The notes: a model not told the origin generated them from the sequence alone. Positions 33,921-43,506 are shown, counted from the first letter of the stretch. The stretch is DNA of 64,000 nt from Micromonospora sp. C95 (GCF_018070465.1 NZ_JAGPXT010000024.1:17564-81563); one strand, 5' to 3'. Translations and numbers: made by a program.

Positions 33921-35684
33921 GTGTCAGCAGGCCGCCATCGCATGCGTTCAAGTATCCACGGTGCCGCCGCCGCAGCAGCGGTCGGCGTACTCGTCGTCAC
34001 CGCTGGCGGGTGGGTCGGCTATCGCCAACTCGCCGGCCAGGACTGCTCGGGCAAGATCGAGCTGTCCGTCGCGGTGGCCAGCGAGCTCGCCCCGGCGGTC
34101 GACCAGGCGGCCACCGAGTGGGAGGAGAAGGGTGCCGCGGTCGATGGAACGTGCATCGATGTGACGGTCGCCGCCTCCAACCCGGTGGAGGTGGCCGCGG
34201 TGGTGGCGGCCAAGCACGGCGCGATCCTGGCCGGAGTGGGCCAGGCCAGCGGCACCGCGGTGAGCCCGGACGTCTGGATTCCGGATTCCTCGACCTGGCT
34301 GCTGCGACTCAAGACCGGCGGCGCGGCGGCCTTCGAGCCCGGCAACGGCTCCTCCATCGCGAGCAGCCCGGTGGTGGTCGCCATGCCGGAACCGATCGCC
34401 ACCCGGTTGGGCTGGCCGAAGCAGGAGCTCGGCTGGACCGACCTGCTGACGCGCCTGAACAGTGATCGGCCGCTGAAGACCGGCATCGTGGAGCCGACCC
34501 GGGACGCCGCCGGACTGTCCGGCCTGTTGTCGATGATGACCGCCGCGGCGTCGACCGGCGGTGAGACCGCCGAACAGGAGCGCGTCGGCGCGCTGCGGGC
34601 GTTGGCCTCCGGCGCCTCGGCGCTGCGCCAGGACCTGCTCGCCAAGTTCCCGACGGCCACCGACGCCACCACCCTGGCCAGCGCTCTCGGTGCGGCGGCG
34701 CTGTCCGAGGAGGACGTCATCGAGTACAACGCCCGGAAGCCTCCGGTGCCGTTGGCGGCGCTCTACCTGAAGCCGGCGCCACTGCCGCTGGACTACCCGT
34801 ACGCGGTGCTGCCCGGGATCGAGCCGGCCAAGGCGTCCGCCGCCGGGGTGCTGTTCGAGGCGCTGACCACGACGTCGTTCAAGGACAAGCTGGCCGGGCA
34901 GTCGCTGCGGGCGCCGGACGGCAACTGGGGCACCGGTTTCAACGCGCCGCAGGGCGCGCCGAGCCCGGCCGGCGGGGACGCCTCCGTCGCACCTCCGGCC
35001 CAGGGCGGCGTCGCCGCCGGTGGGCTGGCGCCGGACGCGGTGGAGCGGGCGGTCTCCAGTTGGTCCATCGCCACCCTGTCCGGCCGGATGCTCTGCATCA
35101 TCGACGTCTCCGGCTCGATGAAGAACGAGGTGCCGACCGCCAACGGCGCGACCCGACAGCAGGTCACCACGGAGGCGGCCCGGCGCGGGCTGAACCTCTT
35201 CGACGACTCCTGGTCGATCGGCCTGTGGGTCTTCTCGACGAACCTGGTGGGCTCCCGCGACTACCAGGAACTGGTGCCGATCGCGCCGCTGTCGCGGCAG
35301 CGCAGCGAGTTGGAGCGGGGCCTGGACCGGGTCGCCTCGTCGAGCGGCGACACTGGCCTGTACGACACGCTGCTGGCCGCGTACAAGGACGTCCAGGCGA
35401 ACTGGGAACCGGGCAAGGTCAACTCGATCGTGCTGTTCACCGACGGCAAGAACGAGGACGCCAACGGCATCTCCCAGAAGGCACTGCTCGCCGAGCTGAA
35501 GCGGATCAAGGATCCGGAGCAGCCGATCCAGGTGATCATCATCGGCATCGGCACCGAGGTCAGCAAGTCGGAGCTGGACACCATCGCGAAGAGCGCCGGT
35601 GGCGGTGCGTTCGTCGCCACGGACCCCACCAAGATCGGTGACATCTTCCTCCGGGCGATCGCGCTGCGGAAGGCACCCGCCTGA
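33921..35684 (+). CDS. Membrane-anchored solute-binding/VWA hybrid protein
   Basis: About 587 residues from GTG 33921 (ATG 33912 and ATG 33942 are alternatives; none has a strong ribosome site). An N-terminal signal/anchor (AAAAAVGVLVVTAGGWVG) leads into a type 2 periplasmic-binding-like domain (ELSVAVASELAPAVDQAA...VWIPDSSTWLLRL, ~35-330). A Pro/Gly linker follows, then a von Willebrand A domain with an intact MIDAS (IDVSGSMKN, later TDGKNED) from ~375 to 575. The combination suggests an extracytoplasmic metal-dependent adhesion or assembly factor that may bind a ligand. It is preceded by a less GC-rich promoter region and closed by a terminator. Confidence 0.85.
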   Translation: MSAGRHRMRSSIHGAAAAAAVGVLVVTAGGWVGYRQLAGQDCSGKIELSVAVASELAPAVDQAATEWEEKGAAVDGTCIDVTVAASNPVEVAAVVAAKHGAILAGVGQASGTAVSPDVWIPDSSTWLLRLKTGGAAAFEPGNGSSIASSPVVVAMPEPIATRLGWPKQELGWTDLLTRLNSDRPLKTGIVEPTRDAAGLSGLLSMMTAAASTGGETAEQERVGALRALASGASALRQDLLAKFPTATDATTLASALGAAALSEEDVIEYNARKPPVPLAALYLKPAPLPLDYPYAVLPGIEPAKASAAGVLFEALTTTSFKDKLAGQSLRAPDGNWGTGFNAPQGAPSPAGGDASVAPPAQGGVAAGGLAPDAVERAVSSWSIATLSGRMLCIIDVSGSMKNEVPTANGATRQQVTTEAARRGLNLFDDSWSIGLWVFSTNLVGSRDYQELVPIAPLSRQRSELERGLDRVASSSGDTGLYDTLLAAYKDVQANWEPGKVNSIVLFTDGKNEDANGISQKALLAELKRIKDPEQPIQVIIIGIGTEVSKSELDTIAKSAGGGAFVATDPTKIGDIFLRAIALRKAPA

Positions 35685-35697
35685 TCTGAGACTCCGC

Positions 35698-35740
35698 AAG
35701 GGGCCTGTGGTACCGATTTCGCCGGTACCACAGGCTCCTT
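35698..35740 (+). terminator. Hairpin terminator after the VWA gene
   Basis: A 13-bp stem (GCCTGTGGTACCG) with a 7-nt loop, extended by a G-T pair and AAGG/CCTT, followed by TCTCGTTGT. Confidence 0.85.
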
Positions 35741-35887
35741 TCTCGTTGTCCTACGCCTTGGAAACTGACGGCAATATGTCGGAAGCAATTGGTAGCCATG
35801 GTTGTCAGGGCAGGATGTCGTCGTGCATCGGCAGACCCGACCTTCCCGGCCGGGCCCGTGCCGTCGGCGAGCGAAGTGGGAGGGCCG

Positions 35888-37372
35888 GTGACCTCGGCGA
35901 CGCTGTTGACCCCGGTCAGATCGTCATCGCGACCGCACGACGTCCCGCCACCGGGGCGACCGGTGCGCACCGACCAGCGGGCGTACGTCCGGAGGCTTGT
36001 CGTGCTGGACACCGCCGTGCTGGCGGTGGCGGTGCTGGTCGGCTACGCCGTCCGGTTCGGTGAGGCCGTGCCCCGTGGCCCGGTGCCGTACGTCCTGGTC
36101 GCCCCGGCGCTCGTGCTGGCCTGGCTGGTGTCGCTGAAGGCTCTGCGCTGCTACGACGACCGGGTGGTGGGCTACGGTGCGGACGAGTACCGGCGGGTGA
36201 GCATGGCGAGTCTGCGCCTTGCCGGGGCCGCCGCGATCGCGGGCTACGTCGCCGACGTCGGGGTCTCCCGAGGCTTCCTGGCCATCGCCTTCGCGGTGGG
36301 CACGATCGGTCTGGAGGTGGCCCGGTTCGCTGCCCGTAAGCGCCTGCACCGCGCCCGGTCGCAGGGGTCGGGCTGGTCGCGGCGGGTGCTGGTGGTCGGT
36401 GACACCGCCCACGTGCTGGAGTTGGTGCACACCCTGCGCCGCGAGCCGTACGCCGGCTACCAGGTCGTCGGTGCCTGCATCCCGGACGCTCTGCTCGCCC
36501 CGGTCGCCCAGCGGCTCGGCGACGTGCCGGTGGTCGGCTCGTTCCGGGCCATCCCGGAGGCCGCCGCCACGATCGGCGCCGACACGGTCGCCGTCACCGC
36601 CTGCGGGGAGCTGACCGCCACCCGGCTGCGTCGGCTCGGGTGGCAACTGGAGGGCACCGGCATCGACCTGGTGCTGGCTCCGGCGCTCACCGACGTGGCC
36701 GGCCCGCGCATCCACACCCGCCCCGTCGCCGGCCTGCCGCTGATTCACGTGGAGGCACCCGAGTTCCGCGGCGTCCGCAAACTGGTCAAGGGGTTCGTCG
36801 ACCGGTCGATGTCGCTTGTCGCGCTGGCCCTGCTGCTGCCGCTGCTGGCGGTCATCGCGTTGGCCGTGAAACTGGACAGCCGGGGCCCGGTGCTGTTCCG
36901 GCAGACCCGGGTCGGGCAGGGTGGCCAGGAGTTCGGGGTCTTCAAGTTCCGCACCATGGTGGTCAACGCGGACGTGCTGTTGGCAGAGCTGGCCGCCCGC
37001 AACGAGACCGACGGCCTGCTGTTCAAGATGCGCGACGACCCCCGGGTGACCCGGGTCGGCCGGCTGTTGCGCAAATGGTCACTTGACGAGCTGCCGCAAC
37101 TGGTGAACGTCCTGCTGGGGCAGATGAGCCTGGTCGGTCCCCGGCCGCCGCTGCCCTCCGAGGTCGCTCGCTACGACGGCGACGTCGCCCGCCGGCTGCT
37201 GGTGAAGCCGGGGATGACCGGGCTCTGGCAGGTCAGCGGACGCTCCGATCTGAGCTGGGAGGACGGCATCCGGCTCGATCTCTACTACGTGGAGAACTGG
37301 TCGCTGGCCGCCGACCTGACGATCCTGTGGAAGACCGTCGGCGCGGTGGTCAACAGCCGCGGCGCGTACTGA
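35888..37372 (+). CDS. Polyprenyl glycosylphosphotransferase (exopolysaccharide initiator)
   Basis: About 494 residues from GTG 35888 (GGGAGG upstream); TTG 35789 or ATG 35798 would add a poorly conserved leader. Four to five membrane segments (first at RRLVVLDTAVLAVAVLVGYA) and a CoA-binding-like Rossmann part (VLVVGDTAHVLELVH) precede a cytosolic bacterial sugar transferase domain with KFRTMVVNAD, DDPRVTRVGRLLRKWSLDEL and GQMSLVGPRPPLP. It transfers a sugar phosphate to undecaprenyl phosphate, the first step of an exopolysaccharide. No other polysaccharide gene is adjacent, so it is an orphan initiator or serves a distant cluster. It ends 15 bp from a convergent gene. Confidence 0.9.
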   Translation: MTSATLLTPVRSSSRPHDVPPPGRPVRTDQRAYVRRLVVLDTAVLAVAVLVGYAVRFGEAVPRGPVPYVLVAPALVLAWLVSLKALRCYDDRVVGYGADEYRRVSMASLRLAGAAAIAGYVADVGVSRGFLAIAFAVGTIGLEVARFAARKRLHRARSQGSGWSRRVLVVGDTAHVLELVHTLRREPYAGYQVVGACIPDALLAPVAQRLGDVPVVGSFRAIPEAAATIGADTVAVTACGELTATRLRRLGWQLEGTGIDLVLAPALTDVAGPRIHTRPVAGLPLIHVEAPEFRGVRKLVKGFVDRSMSLVALALLLPLLAVIALAVKLDSRGPVLFRQTRVGQGGQEFGVFKFRTMVVNADVLLAELAARNETDGLLFKMRDDPRVTRVGRLLRKWSLDELPQLVNVLLGQMSLVGPRPPLPSEVARYDGDVARRLLVKPGMTGLWQVSGRSDLSWEDGIRLDLYYVENWSLAADLTILWKTVGAVVNSRGAY

Positions 37373-37387
37373 CCCGGCGGGGATGCC

Positions 37388-38512
37388 TCACGGCTGTGGG
37401 CCGAACCAGTCCAGGCAGACCACGACGGCGTCGTCGGTGAGATCACCGGCGACGAACGCGCGCAGGTCGCCGAGCAGGGAGCGGACCGCGTCCAGCGGCG
37501 TCATCGGTGCGGTCCGGCGCAACATCCGGTCGAGCGCCGTCTGGCCGTACCGCTCGTTGCCACTGGTCGCCTCGATCACCCCGTCGCTGATCATGAACAG
37601 TCGGTCGTCGCGCTGGAGCTGGACGAACTGTTCCCGGTAGTTGGTCCCCTCGAACATGCCGAGCGGGAACTGCTCCTCAAGCGGCTGAATGCTCACCTCG
37701 CCGTCGCGCAGCAAAACGAGCCGGGGCGAGCCGGCGTCGACGGCGGTGAGCAGCCCGCTGCGCAGGTCCAGTTCGAGCAGCAGGGTCGCGAGATACTGCT
37801 CACCCCGATGCAGGTCGTAGATCGCCTGGTCGGCCAGGGCGGCCTGGTCGGCCAGGGGAATGCCGGCCCGGCGGGCGTTGCGCAGCGCGTAGGTGGCGAG
37901 GGCGGTGAGCATCGACGCGGCGACCCCCTCACCCATCCCGTTGATCGTGGCGAGCCAGACCCGCTCCCCGTCGTCGGACCAGTCGAAGCTGTCGCCGCGC
38001 ACCGCGTACGCCGGCTCCAGTTGGCCGGCGAGGCTGAAGGAGGGACGCAGCCGGCTGCGTCCCGGCAACTGCTCCCACTGCACCTCGGCGGCGAGGGTGA
38101 GCCGGCGGCTGCGCCGGGCCACCCGGTACACGTCCGTGCCGGCGTCGACCGCGGCCAACTCGTGGGCCAGCGCGGTGGCGACGTCGGCCAGCTCGGCCAG
38201 CCGCGTCTCAGTGACCGGACTCACCCGAAGCACGCCACGCTGTTCCCCACGCATGCTCAGCGGCAGGTACCCGACCCCGTCGTCGTAAATCGGGCTCTGG
38301 TGGTCGAAGCAGCGCCAAGCCGGGTGCCCGGGGGTGGTCACCGCATCCCCGGAACCGAGTGGCAGCAACGCCGCCAGCCGATAGTCGACCTGGAAAAGCT
38401 CCGTGTCGGTGATGCCGTACTCCCGCTCGAGCAGCTCGCCGACGTGCGTCAACAGGAGGTCCACGGGGGCGGCGGTGATGGCCGCGCGGCCCTTGTCGAC
38501 CGGCTCGGTCAT
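37388..38512 (-). CDS. PP2C/SpoIIE-type phosphatase
   Basis: 374 residues from ATG 38512 (AAGGAG upstream). The N-terminal ~150 residues look GAF-like without a clear ligand motif; residues ~165-374 are a SpoIIE PP2C phosphatase (SLAGQLEPAYAVRGDSFDW, INGMGEGVAASMLTALATYAL, RDDRLFMISDGVIEA, DDAVVVCLDW). The usual GGDFYD metal motif is altered to VRGDSFDW, which retains one Asp. Such enzymes dephosphorylate anti-sigma-factor antagonists in stress cascades. It is divergent from the MarR gene by 60 bp; a second SpoIIE phosphatase lies beyond it. Confidence 0.88.
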   Translation of the reverse strand: MTEPVDKGRAAITAAPVDLLLTHVGELLEREYGITDTELFQVDYRLAALLPLGSGDAVTTPGHPAWRCFDHQSPIYDDGVGYLPLSMRGEQRGVLRVSPVTETRLAELADVATALAHELAAVDAGTDVYRVARRSRRLTLAAEVQWEQLPGRSRLRPSFSLAGQLEPAYAVRGDSFDWSDDGERVWLATINGMGEGVAASMLTALATYALRNARRAGIPLADQAALADQAIYDLHRGEQYLATLLLELDLRSGLLTAVDAGSPRLVLLRDGEVSIQPLEEQFPLGMFEGTNYREQFVQLQRDDRLFMISDGVIEATSGNERYGQTALDRMLRRTAPMTPLDAVRSLLGDLRAFVAGDLTDDAVVVCLDWFGPQP

Positions 38513-38571
38513 GGTCTCTCCTTGATCACAAGCCCAACCACCGACGGAATCGGGGTACGCTCGGGCGCACC

Positions 38572-39156
38572 ATGGCGGAACTGCATGGTCCACCGGGACC
38601 CGAGATGAGTATGGCTGCCGAGCTGGATACCGCGGCAGGTGCCCTGCTGACGGTCTGGGACGGTGCGCGAGAGCGGACGGCCAACCGTATCTCCACCGCC
38701 CAGCTTCGCGCCGTCATGCTCGTCGAACGGCATGACGGGATAAACCTGCGGCGCCTCGCCGCCGGGCTGGACATGCTGCTCTCGTCGGCCAGCCGACTCT
38801 GCGACCGGCTGGTCGCCGCCGGGATGCTGGAGCGGGAGCCGGGGCGCGCCGACCGGCGGGAGATCTCGCTGCATCTGACCGCCGAGGCCCGCCGGTTGCT
38901 GACCGAGCTGCGCGACGACCGTCGGCAGCACCTGGCGGCGATCCTGGCCGACATGGCTCCCGAAGCCCGGGAGGCGCTGCTGCGCGGGCTGCGTGCCTTC
39001 GACGAGGCCGCCCGCTCGCGGGTCGTACGACCGGTGTCGCCGCTGGTGCCGCAGCCCGAGGAACCGCGTGCGGAACAGGCGGACGGCCGGGATGCCGTCG
39101 AGCCGGCACCTCGTGGCTGGGCCGCGGGGGACGTCTCCGTCTTCCGGACGGCCTGA
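38572..39156 (+). CDS. MarR-family transcriptional regulator
   Basis: 194 residues from ATG 38572; ATG 38605 or 38611 are alternatives. The winged helix is clear: ISTAQLRAVMLVERHDGINLRRLAAGLDMLLSSASRLCDRLVAAGMLEREPGRADRREISLHLT. Its C-terminal ~45 residues are an extra Pro/Glu/Ala tail. MarR proteins bind palindromes in their own divergent promoters, so the 60-bp gap to the phosphatase gene is the probable target. It sits between two SpoIIE phosphatase genes. Confidence 0.9.
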   Translation: MAELHGPPGPEMSMAAELDTAAGALLTVWDGARERTANRISTAQLRAVMLVERHDGINLRRLAAGLDMLLSSASRLCDRLVAAGMLEREPGRADRREISLHLTAEARRLLTELRDDRRQHLAAILADMAPEAREALLRGLRAFDEAARSRVVRPVSPLVPQPEEPRAEQADGRDAVEPAPRGWAAGDVSVFRTA

Positions 39157-39193
39157 CCGGGCCGGCTACCGCCGGTGCTGACGCCCGCCCGGA

Positions 39194-40873
39194 TCAGTCT
39201 GCGGCCGGACCGATCGCCAGCATCGCGACGTCGTCGTGGCGGTGCCCGGCGCACCACTTGTCGATTTCCCGGAGCACGCGGTCGACGACCGTCGCCGGGG
39301 GCCGCCCGGCGCCGGCCGCCAGCGTCCGGCGTAGCCGCTGTTCGCCGAAGATCTCCGTGCCGCGCGGGCCGCCCCGGGCCTCGGCGACCCCGTCGGTACG
39401 CAGGAACAGCGTTTCGCCGGGGCTCAGCCGAAGGTCGGCGGCGGCGAACCGGGCACCGGGCAGCGCACCCACCGGCATCCCGCCCACCCGAATCGCGGCC
39501 ACCGTCGCGTCGGCGCGGACCACGAGGCATGCCGGATGTCCGCCACCGGCGATCCGGATCCGCAGCTCGCCCTCGGGTTCGACGCGCAGGTCGCCCAGCA
39601 GCAGGGTGGTGAACTGGCCGCGCCGGTTCGTGTCCGGCGGGTCGAGCAGTGCCCGGTCGAGCAGCTTGAGCAGCTCCCGTGGTTGCCGTTCGACCAGACG
39701 TAGGGTCTGCAGCGACTGGCGTACCCGGCCGGTGAGCACGGCCGCACCCACCCCCTTGCCGCAGACGTCTCCGACGGCGAACAGCGCACCGTCGCCGGTC
39801 GGCAGGACGTCGTAGAAGTCGCCGCCGATGCGCAGTCCGTCTCCGGCCGCGCGGTAGCCGCCGGCCAGGCTCACCCCGGCCACCGTCGGCAGCCGCGGCG
39901 GCAGCAGGCTGTGCTGGAGAACCCGGGCGAGGTGGCTCTGTTCGTCGTGCAGCTGCGCGGTGGCCAGCGCGGCGCCGGCCCGGGCGGCGAACTCCCGGAC
40001 CAGCTCGACGTCGCGGCGGTCGAAGCCGGCCCGCCGGGATCGGCGTAGCAGCACCAGGGCACCGACCGTCCCACCGGCTCCGGGGATCGGGCTGACCAGC
40101 AGGGTCGCGGGCAGGTCGAGGCCGGCCGGGAGCAACTGGGCGCGTCCGTCCCGCTCGATGGCTGGCCAGGGCCGTGGATCGGCGGGCTCGCCGTCGAGGG
40201 CCTCGACGAGTCCGGGTACGGCAGTGACCACGTCCCAGTCGAGCGTTCCGGTGACCGGCGCGCTCTCGTCCGCGATCTGCCGAACCCAGTGCGGCCGATG
40301 TTCGGTGGGCGTCGGTGGCAGGTGCACCACCAGAGCCAGGTCGGCCAGGTAAGGCACGGGCAGGGTGGCCACGGCGCGCAGCGCCTGGTCACGCTCCAGC
40401 GCCAGGCCGAGCTGTCGGCCAGCGTCGGCCAGGAACCGGGTACGCCGACGCTCGGCGAGCAGCTCCGCCGCCCGAGCCTGCTCGTCGGTGACATCCCGCA
40501 CGTACCAGGCGCACCGGTCGCCACCCAGCGCCCGGCGGATCCCTCGCAGTCGCCGACCGAGGTGCACACCCTCGAAGTCGTCCGCCCCGGTGACGGTCGC
40601 GGTCGCCAGTGCCGCGATCGGACAACCGGCCAGGTCGGTGCCGACGACCACCTCCGGCAGCAACTCCCCGGCCAGCGCGTTCACCAGCACGACCAGCCCG
40701 GCGTCGTCGGTGGTCAGCACCGCCTCGCCGAGCCCGTCGAGCAGCTCACGGGCGAGATCGGCGTCCACGGGTGACGTGGTGTGCGGCGCCTCGGTGGCGG
40801 TGCGGTCCGACCGGTCTTCGCCGGTCCGCTCGCCGGCCGCACCGGCGAAGGCGCCGGGCCGGGTGCTGGTCAT
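39194..40873 (-). CDS. PAS-GAF-PP2C (SpoIIE) signalling phosphatase
   Basis: 559 residues from ATG 40873 (GGGGAT upstream; GTG 40897 possible). Residues ~38-140 form a PAS domain (LLDGLGEAVLTTDDAGLVVLVN), ~150-310 a GAF domain, and ~325-559 a complete SpoIIE phosphatase with the metal motif RIGGDFYDVLP, VGDVCGKGVGAA, LFLRTDGVAEARG and HDDVAML. It probably senses a small molecule or redox state and acts on a sigma-factor regulatory partner; neither partner is encoded here. The ROK gene lies upstream in the same direction, 126 bp away. Confidence 0.93.
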   Translation of the reverse strand: MTSTRPGAFAGAAGERTGEDRSDRTATEAPHTTSPVDADLARELLDGLGEAVLTTDDAGLVVLVNALAGELLPEVVVGTDLAGCPIAALATATVTGADDFEGVHLGRRLRGIRRALGGDRCAWYVRDVTDEQARAAELLAERRRTRFLADAGRQLGLALERDQALRAVATLPVPYLADLALVVHLPPTPTEHRPHWVRQIADESAPVTGTLDWDVVTAVPGLVEALDGEPADPRPWPAIERDGRAQLLPAGLDLPATLLVSPIPGAGGTVGALVLLRRSRRAGFDRRDVELVREFAARAGAALATAQLHDEQSHLARVLQHSLLPPRLPTVAGVSLAGGYRAAGDGLRIGGDFYDVLPTGDGALFAVGDVCGKGVGAAVLTGRVRQSLQTLRLVERQPRELLKLLDRALLDPPDTNRRGQFTTLLLGDLRVEPEGELRIRIAGGGHPACLVVRADATVAAIRVGGMPVGALPGARFAAADLRLSPGETLFLRTDGVAEARGGPRGTEIFGEQRLRRTLAAGAGRPPATVVDRVLREIDKWCAGHRHDDVAMLAIGPAAD

Positions 40874-40999
40874 CGGCGGATCCCCGGCGCCGGGCACTGT
40901 CGACCAGTACGCATGCCGGTGGTGCCCTCCTCGGGGTCACGGTTGGTTGCCTGGAAGCAAGCGTACCGAGCCGACGCCGAGGTGCCCCGGTCGAGCGCG

Positions 41000-42232
41000 T
41001 CAGAGCCGGGCCAGCCAGCCGCCGGGGCGAGCGATGATCCGACGTACCACCGAACCGGCCGCTCCCACCGCGGCGGCCGTGGCACCCAGGGTGGCCGGCC
41101 GGACGGTGACCGGCGACCAGGCTGCGGTGAGCACCCGGCGTTCGATCTCGGCGAGTACGGGCGGCCGGAGCCAACCGGTGAGCGGGGCGTAGCCACCGCC
41201 GAGCACCACCGTGTCGAGGTCCAGCAGGTTGACCACGCTCGCCACGGTGACCCCGATCGCCGTACCGGCCTCGGTCAGAGCGTGCAGCACGGCGGGGTGC
41301 TCGGCGGCGGCGAGCTGGGTCAGCCGGGTCGACGCCCGGTCGGCGGGCAGGTCGGCACCGGCCAGGCCGGCGGCGGACAGGATCGCCTCCTGCCCGGCGT
41401 AGAGCTCCAGACAGCCGCGACCGCCGCAGCGGCAGGGCGGCCCGTCCGGTCGGACCGGGATGTGCCCGATCTCGCCGCTCCAACCGCGGGTGCCCCGGAA
41501 CAGCGCGCCGTCGAGGACGATGCCCGCGCCGATGCCGACCTCGCCGGAGATGTGCAGGAAGCTGCCCGGCGCGGTACCGGAGTGCAGCTCGCCCAACGCG
41601 GCGAGGTTGGCCTCGTTGTCCACCGCCAGGGGCGGCACCCCGTCGACTCGCTCGGTCAGCGGGGGGTAATCGGCAAGCAGTTCCGGCACCGGCACGTCCC
41701 GCCAGCCCAGGTTCGGCGCGAGACGGACCCGCCCGGCGTCGTCGACCAGGCCGGGCACCCCCAGGGCGGCACCGGCCAGGGTCAGGCCCTGGGCCTCGGC
41801 GTCGACGCGGGCCCGGCCGGCCAGCTCGGCGAGTTGGCCGAGCGCCTCGGCGGGCGACACGGGTCGCAGGTCGGCCCGGTGCACCGTGTGGTGCCGGACC
41901 TGGCCGGCGAGGTCGACGACGCACGCGGCGAGGTAGTCGACGTTGATCTCCAGACCGAGACCGGCCGGACCGTCGCCGGCCAGCATCAGACCGCGCGCCG
42001 GACGACCCGCGCCGGCCCGTGGGGTCGGATCCGCCTCGGTGACGAGCCGGCCGGCGACGAGATCCTCCACCACGGCCGAGACGGTGGCCCGGGTGAGGCC
42101 GGTGTCGGCGGCCAGCGCCGCCCGCGACGGCGGGCGGCGGGCGGCGGCGATGCGGCCGAGCACCAGGGCGAGATTCAGCTCACGCAGGCTGCCCTGCCGC
42201 ACCGCGCCGGCCGGGGCTGCGGGTGAGGTCAC
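41000..42232 (-). CDS. xylR: ROK-family xylose repressor
   Basis: About 410 residues from GTG 42232; an ATG at 42259 would start inside the operator and lacks a ribosome site. N-terminal winged helix (LVLGRIAAARRPPSRAALAADTGLTRATVSAVVEDLV), then a ROK sugar-kinase-like domain with ISGEVGIGAGIVLDG and the zinc motif PCRCGGRGCLELYAG. It is divergent from xylA with a palindromic AT-rich site between them, so it represses xylAB in the absence of xylose and also itself. Confidence 0.92.
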   Translation of the reverse strand: MTSPAAPAGAVRQGSLRELNLALVLGRIAAARRPPSRAALAADTGLTRATVSAVVEDLVAGRLVTEADPTPRAGAGRPARGLMLAGDGPAGLGLEINVDYLAACVVDLAGQVRHHTVHRADLRPVSPAEALGQLAELAGRARVDAEAQGLTLAGAALGVPGLVDDAGRVRLAPNLGWRDVPVPELLADYPPLTERVDGVPPLAVDNEANLAALGELHSGTAPGSFLHISGEVGIGAGIVLDGALFRGTRGWSGEIGHIPVRPDGPPCRCGGRGCLELYAGQEAILSAAGLAGADLPADRASTRLTQLAAAEHPAVLHALTEAGTAIGVTVASVVNLLDLDTVVLGGGYAPLTGWLRPPVLAEIERRVLTAAWSPVTVRPATLGATAAAVGAAGSVVRRIIARPGGWLARL

Positions 42233-42257
42233 CCCTTGACACTGCCACACCACAGTC

Positions 42258-42281
42258 ATTTAATTCAACCACTGAACAAAT
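42258..42281. promoter_or_regulatory. Operator between xylR and xylA
   Basis: ATTTAATTCA, 5 nt, TGAACAAAT forms an imperfect inverted repeat in the only AT-rich stretch of the region, fitting the TTCA...TGAA pattern of ROK repressor sites. Confidence 0.65.
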
Positions 42282-42308
42282 AGCGGATGACACCACCGGA
42301 GGTCTGCC

Positions 42309-43496
42309 ATGGCACCCCGTCCCACCCCTGCTGACAAATTCTCCTTCGGGCTCTGGACGGTCGGCTGGCAGGGCCGCGACCCGTTCGGCCACGCCACCCG
42401 AGACGCCTTGGATCCGGTGGAGTCGGTGCACCGGCTCGCCGAGCTGGGCGCGTACGGCGTCACCTTCCACGACGACGACCTGGTGCCGTTCGGCTCGGAC
42501 GCCGCCACCCGGGACGCCCAGATCGCCCGGTTCCGCAAGGCGCTCGACGAGACCGGCCTGGTGGTGCCGATGGTCACCACCGACCTGTTCCAGCAGCCGG
42601 TGTTCAAGGACGGCGGCTTCACCAGCAACGACCGCGACGTCCGGCGGTACGCGTTGCGCAAGGTGCTGCGCAACGTCGATCTCGCCGCCGAGCTGGGTGC
42701 GAAGACCTTCGTCATGTGGGGCGGTCGGGAGGGCGGCGAGTACGACGTCGCCAAGGACGTCCAGGCCGCGCTGGAGCGCTACCGCGAGGCGGTGGACCTG
42801 CTCTGCCAGTACGTCATCGACCGCGGCTACGACCTGCGCTTCGCGCTGGAGCCGAAGCCGAACGAGCCGCGCGGTGACATCCTGCTGCCGACCGTCGGGC
42901 ACGCCCTGGGGTTCATCTCCACCCTCGCCCACCCGGAGCGGGTCGGGCTGAACCCGGAGGTCGGCCACGAGCAGATGGCCGGGTTGAACTTCGTCCACGG
43001 CATCGCCCAGGCGCTCTGGCAGGGCAAGCTGTTCCACATCGACCTCAACGGTCAGCGTGGCGTCAAGTACGACCAGGACCTGGTCTTCGGTCACGGCGAC
43101 CTGCTCAACGCGTTCGCCCTGGTCGACCTGCTGGAGCACGGTGGCACGGCCGGCGGCCCCGGCTACGACGGTCCCCGCCACTTCGACTACAAGCCCTCGC
43201 GCACCGAGGACATCGACGGGGTCTGGGCCTCGGCAGCCGCGAACATGAGCACGTACCTGCTGCTCAAGGAGCGGGCCGCCGCGTTCCGGGCCGACCCGGA
43301 GGTGGCCGAGGCGCTGGCCGCGAGCAAGGTCGCCGAGCTGGGCGTGCCGACCCTCGGCGAGGGCGAGGGCTACGCCGAACTGCTCGCCGACACCAGCGCG
43401 TTCGAGGAGTTCGACGTGAACGCGGTAGCCGCCAAGGGCTTCGGTTTCGTCCGGTTGAACCAGCTCGCCGTCGAGCACCTGCTCGGCGCGCGCTGA
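42309..43496 (+). CDS. xylA: Xylose isomerase
   Basis: 395 residues, the short class I actinomycete xylose (glucose) isomerase converting D-xylose to D-xylulose. Seen: FSFGLWTVGWQGRDPFG, GAYGVTFHDDDLVPFG, FVMWGGREGGEYD, RFALEPKPNEPRGDI and LNPEVGHEQMAGLNF, which carry the catalytic His and the Glu/Asp/His metal ligands. GGAGG precedes ATG 42309. xylB follows after 10 bp, so they form one operon under the ROK repressor. Confidence 0.98.
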   Translation: MAPRPTPADKFSFGLWTVGWQGRDPFGHATRDALDPVESVHRLAELGAYGVTFHDDDLVPFGSDAATRDAQIARFRKALDETGLVVPMVTTDLFQQPVFKDGGFTSNDRDVRRYALRKVLRNVDLAAELGAKTFVMWGGREGGEYDVAKDVQAALERYREAVDLLCQYVIDRGYDLRFALEPKPNEPRGDILLPTVGHALGFISTLAHPERVGLNPEVGHEQMAGLNFVHGIAQALWQGKLFHIDLNGQRGVKYDQDLVFGHGDLLNAFALVDLLEHGGTAGGPGYDGPRHFDYKPSRTEDIDGVWASAAANMSTYLLLKERAAAFRADPEVAEALAASKVAELGVPTLGEGEGYAELLADTSAFEEFDVNAVAAKGFGFVRLNQLAVEHLLGAR

Positions 43497-43506
43497 GGCG
43501 GTCGGC

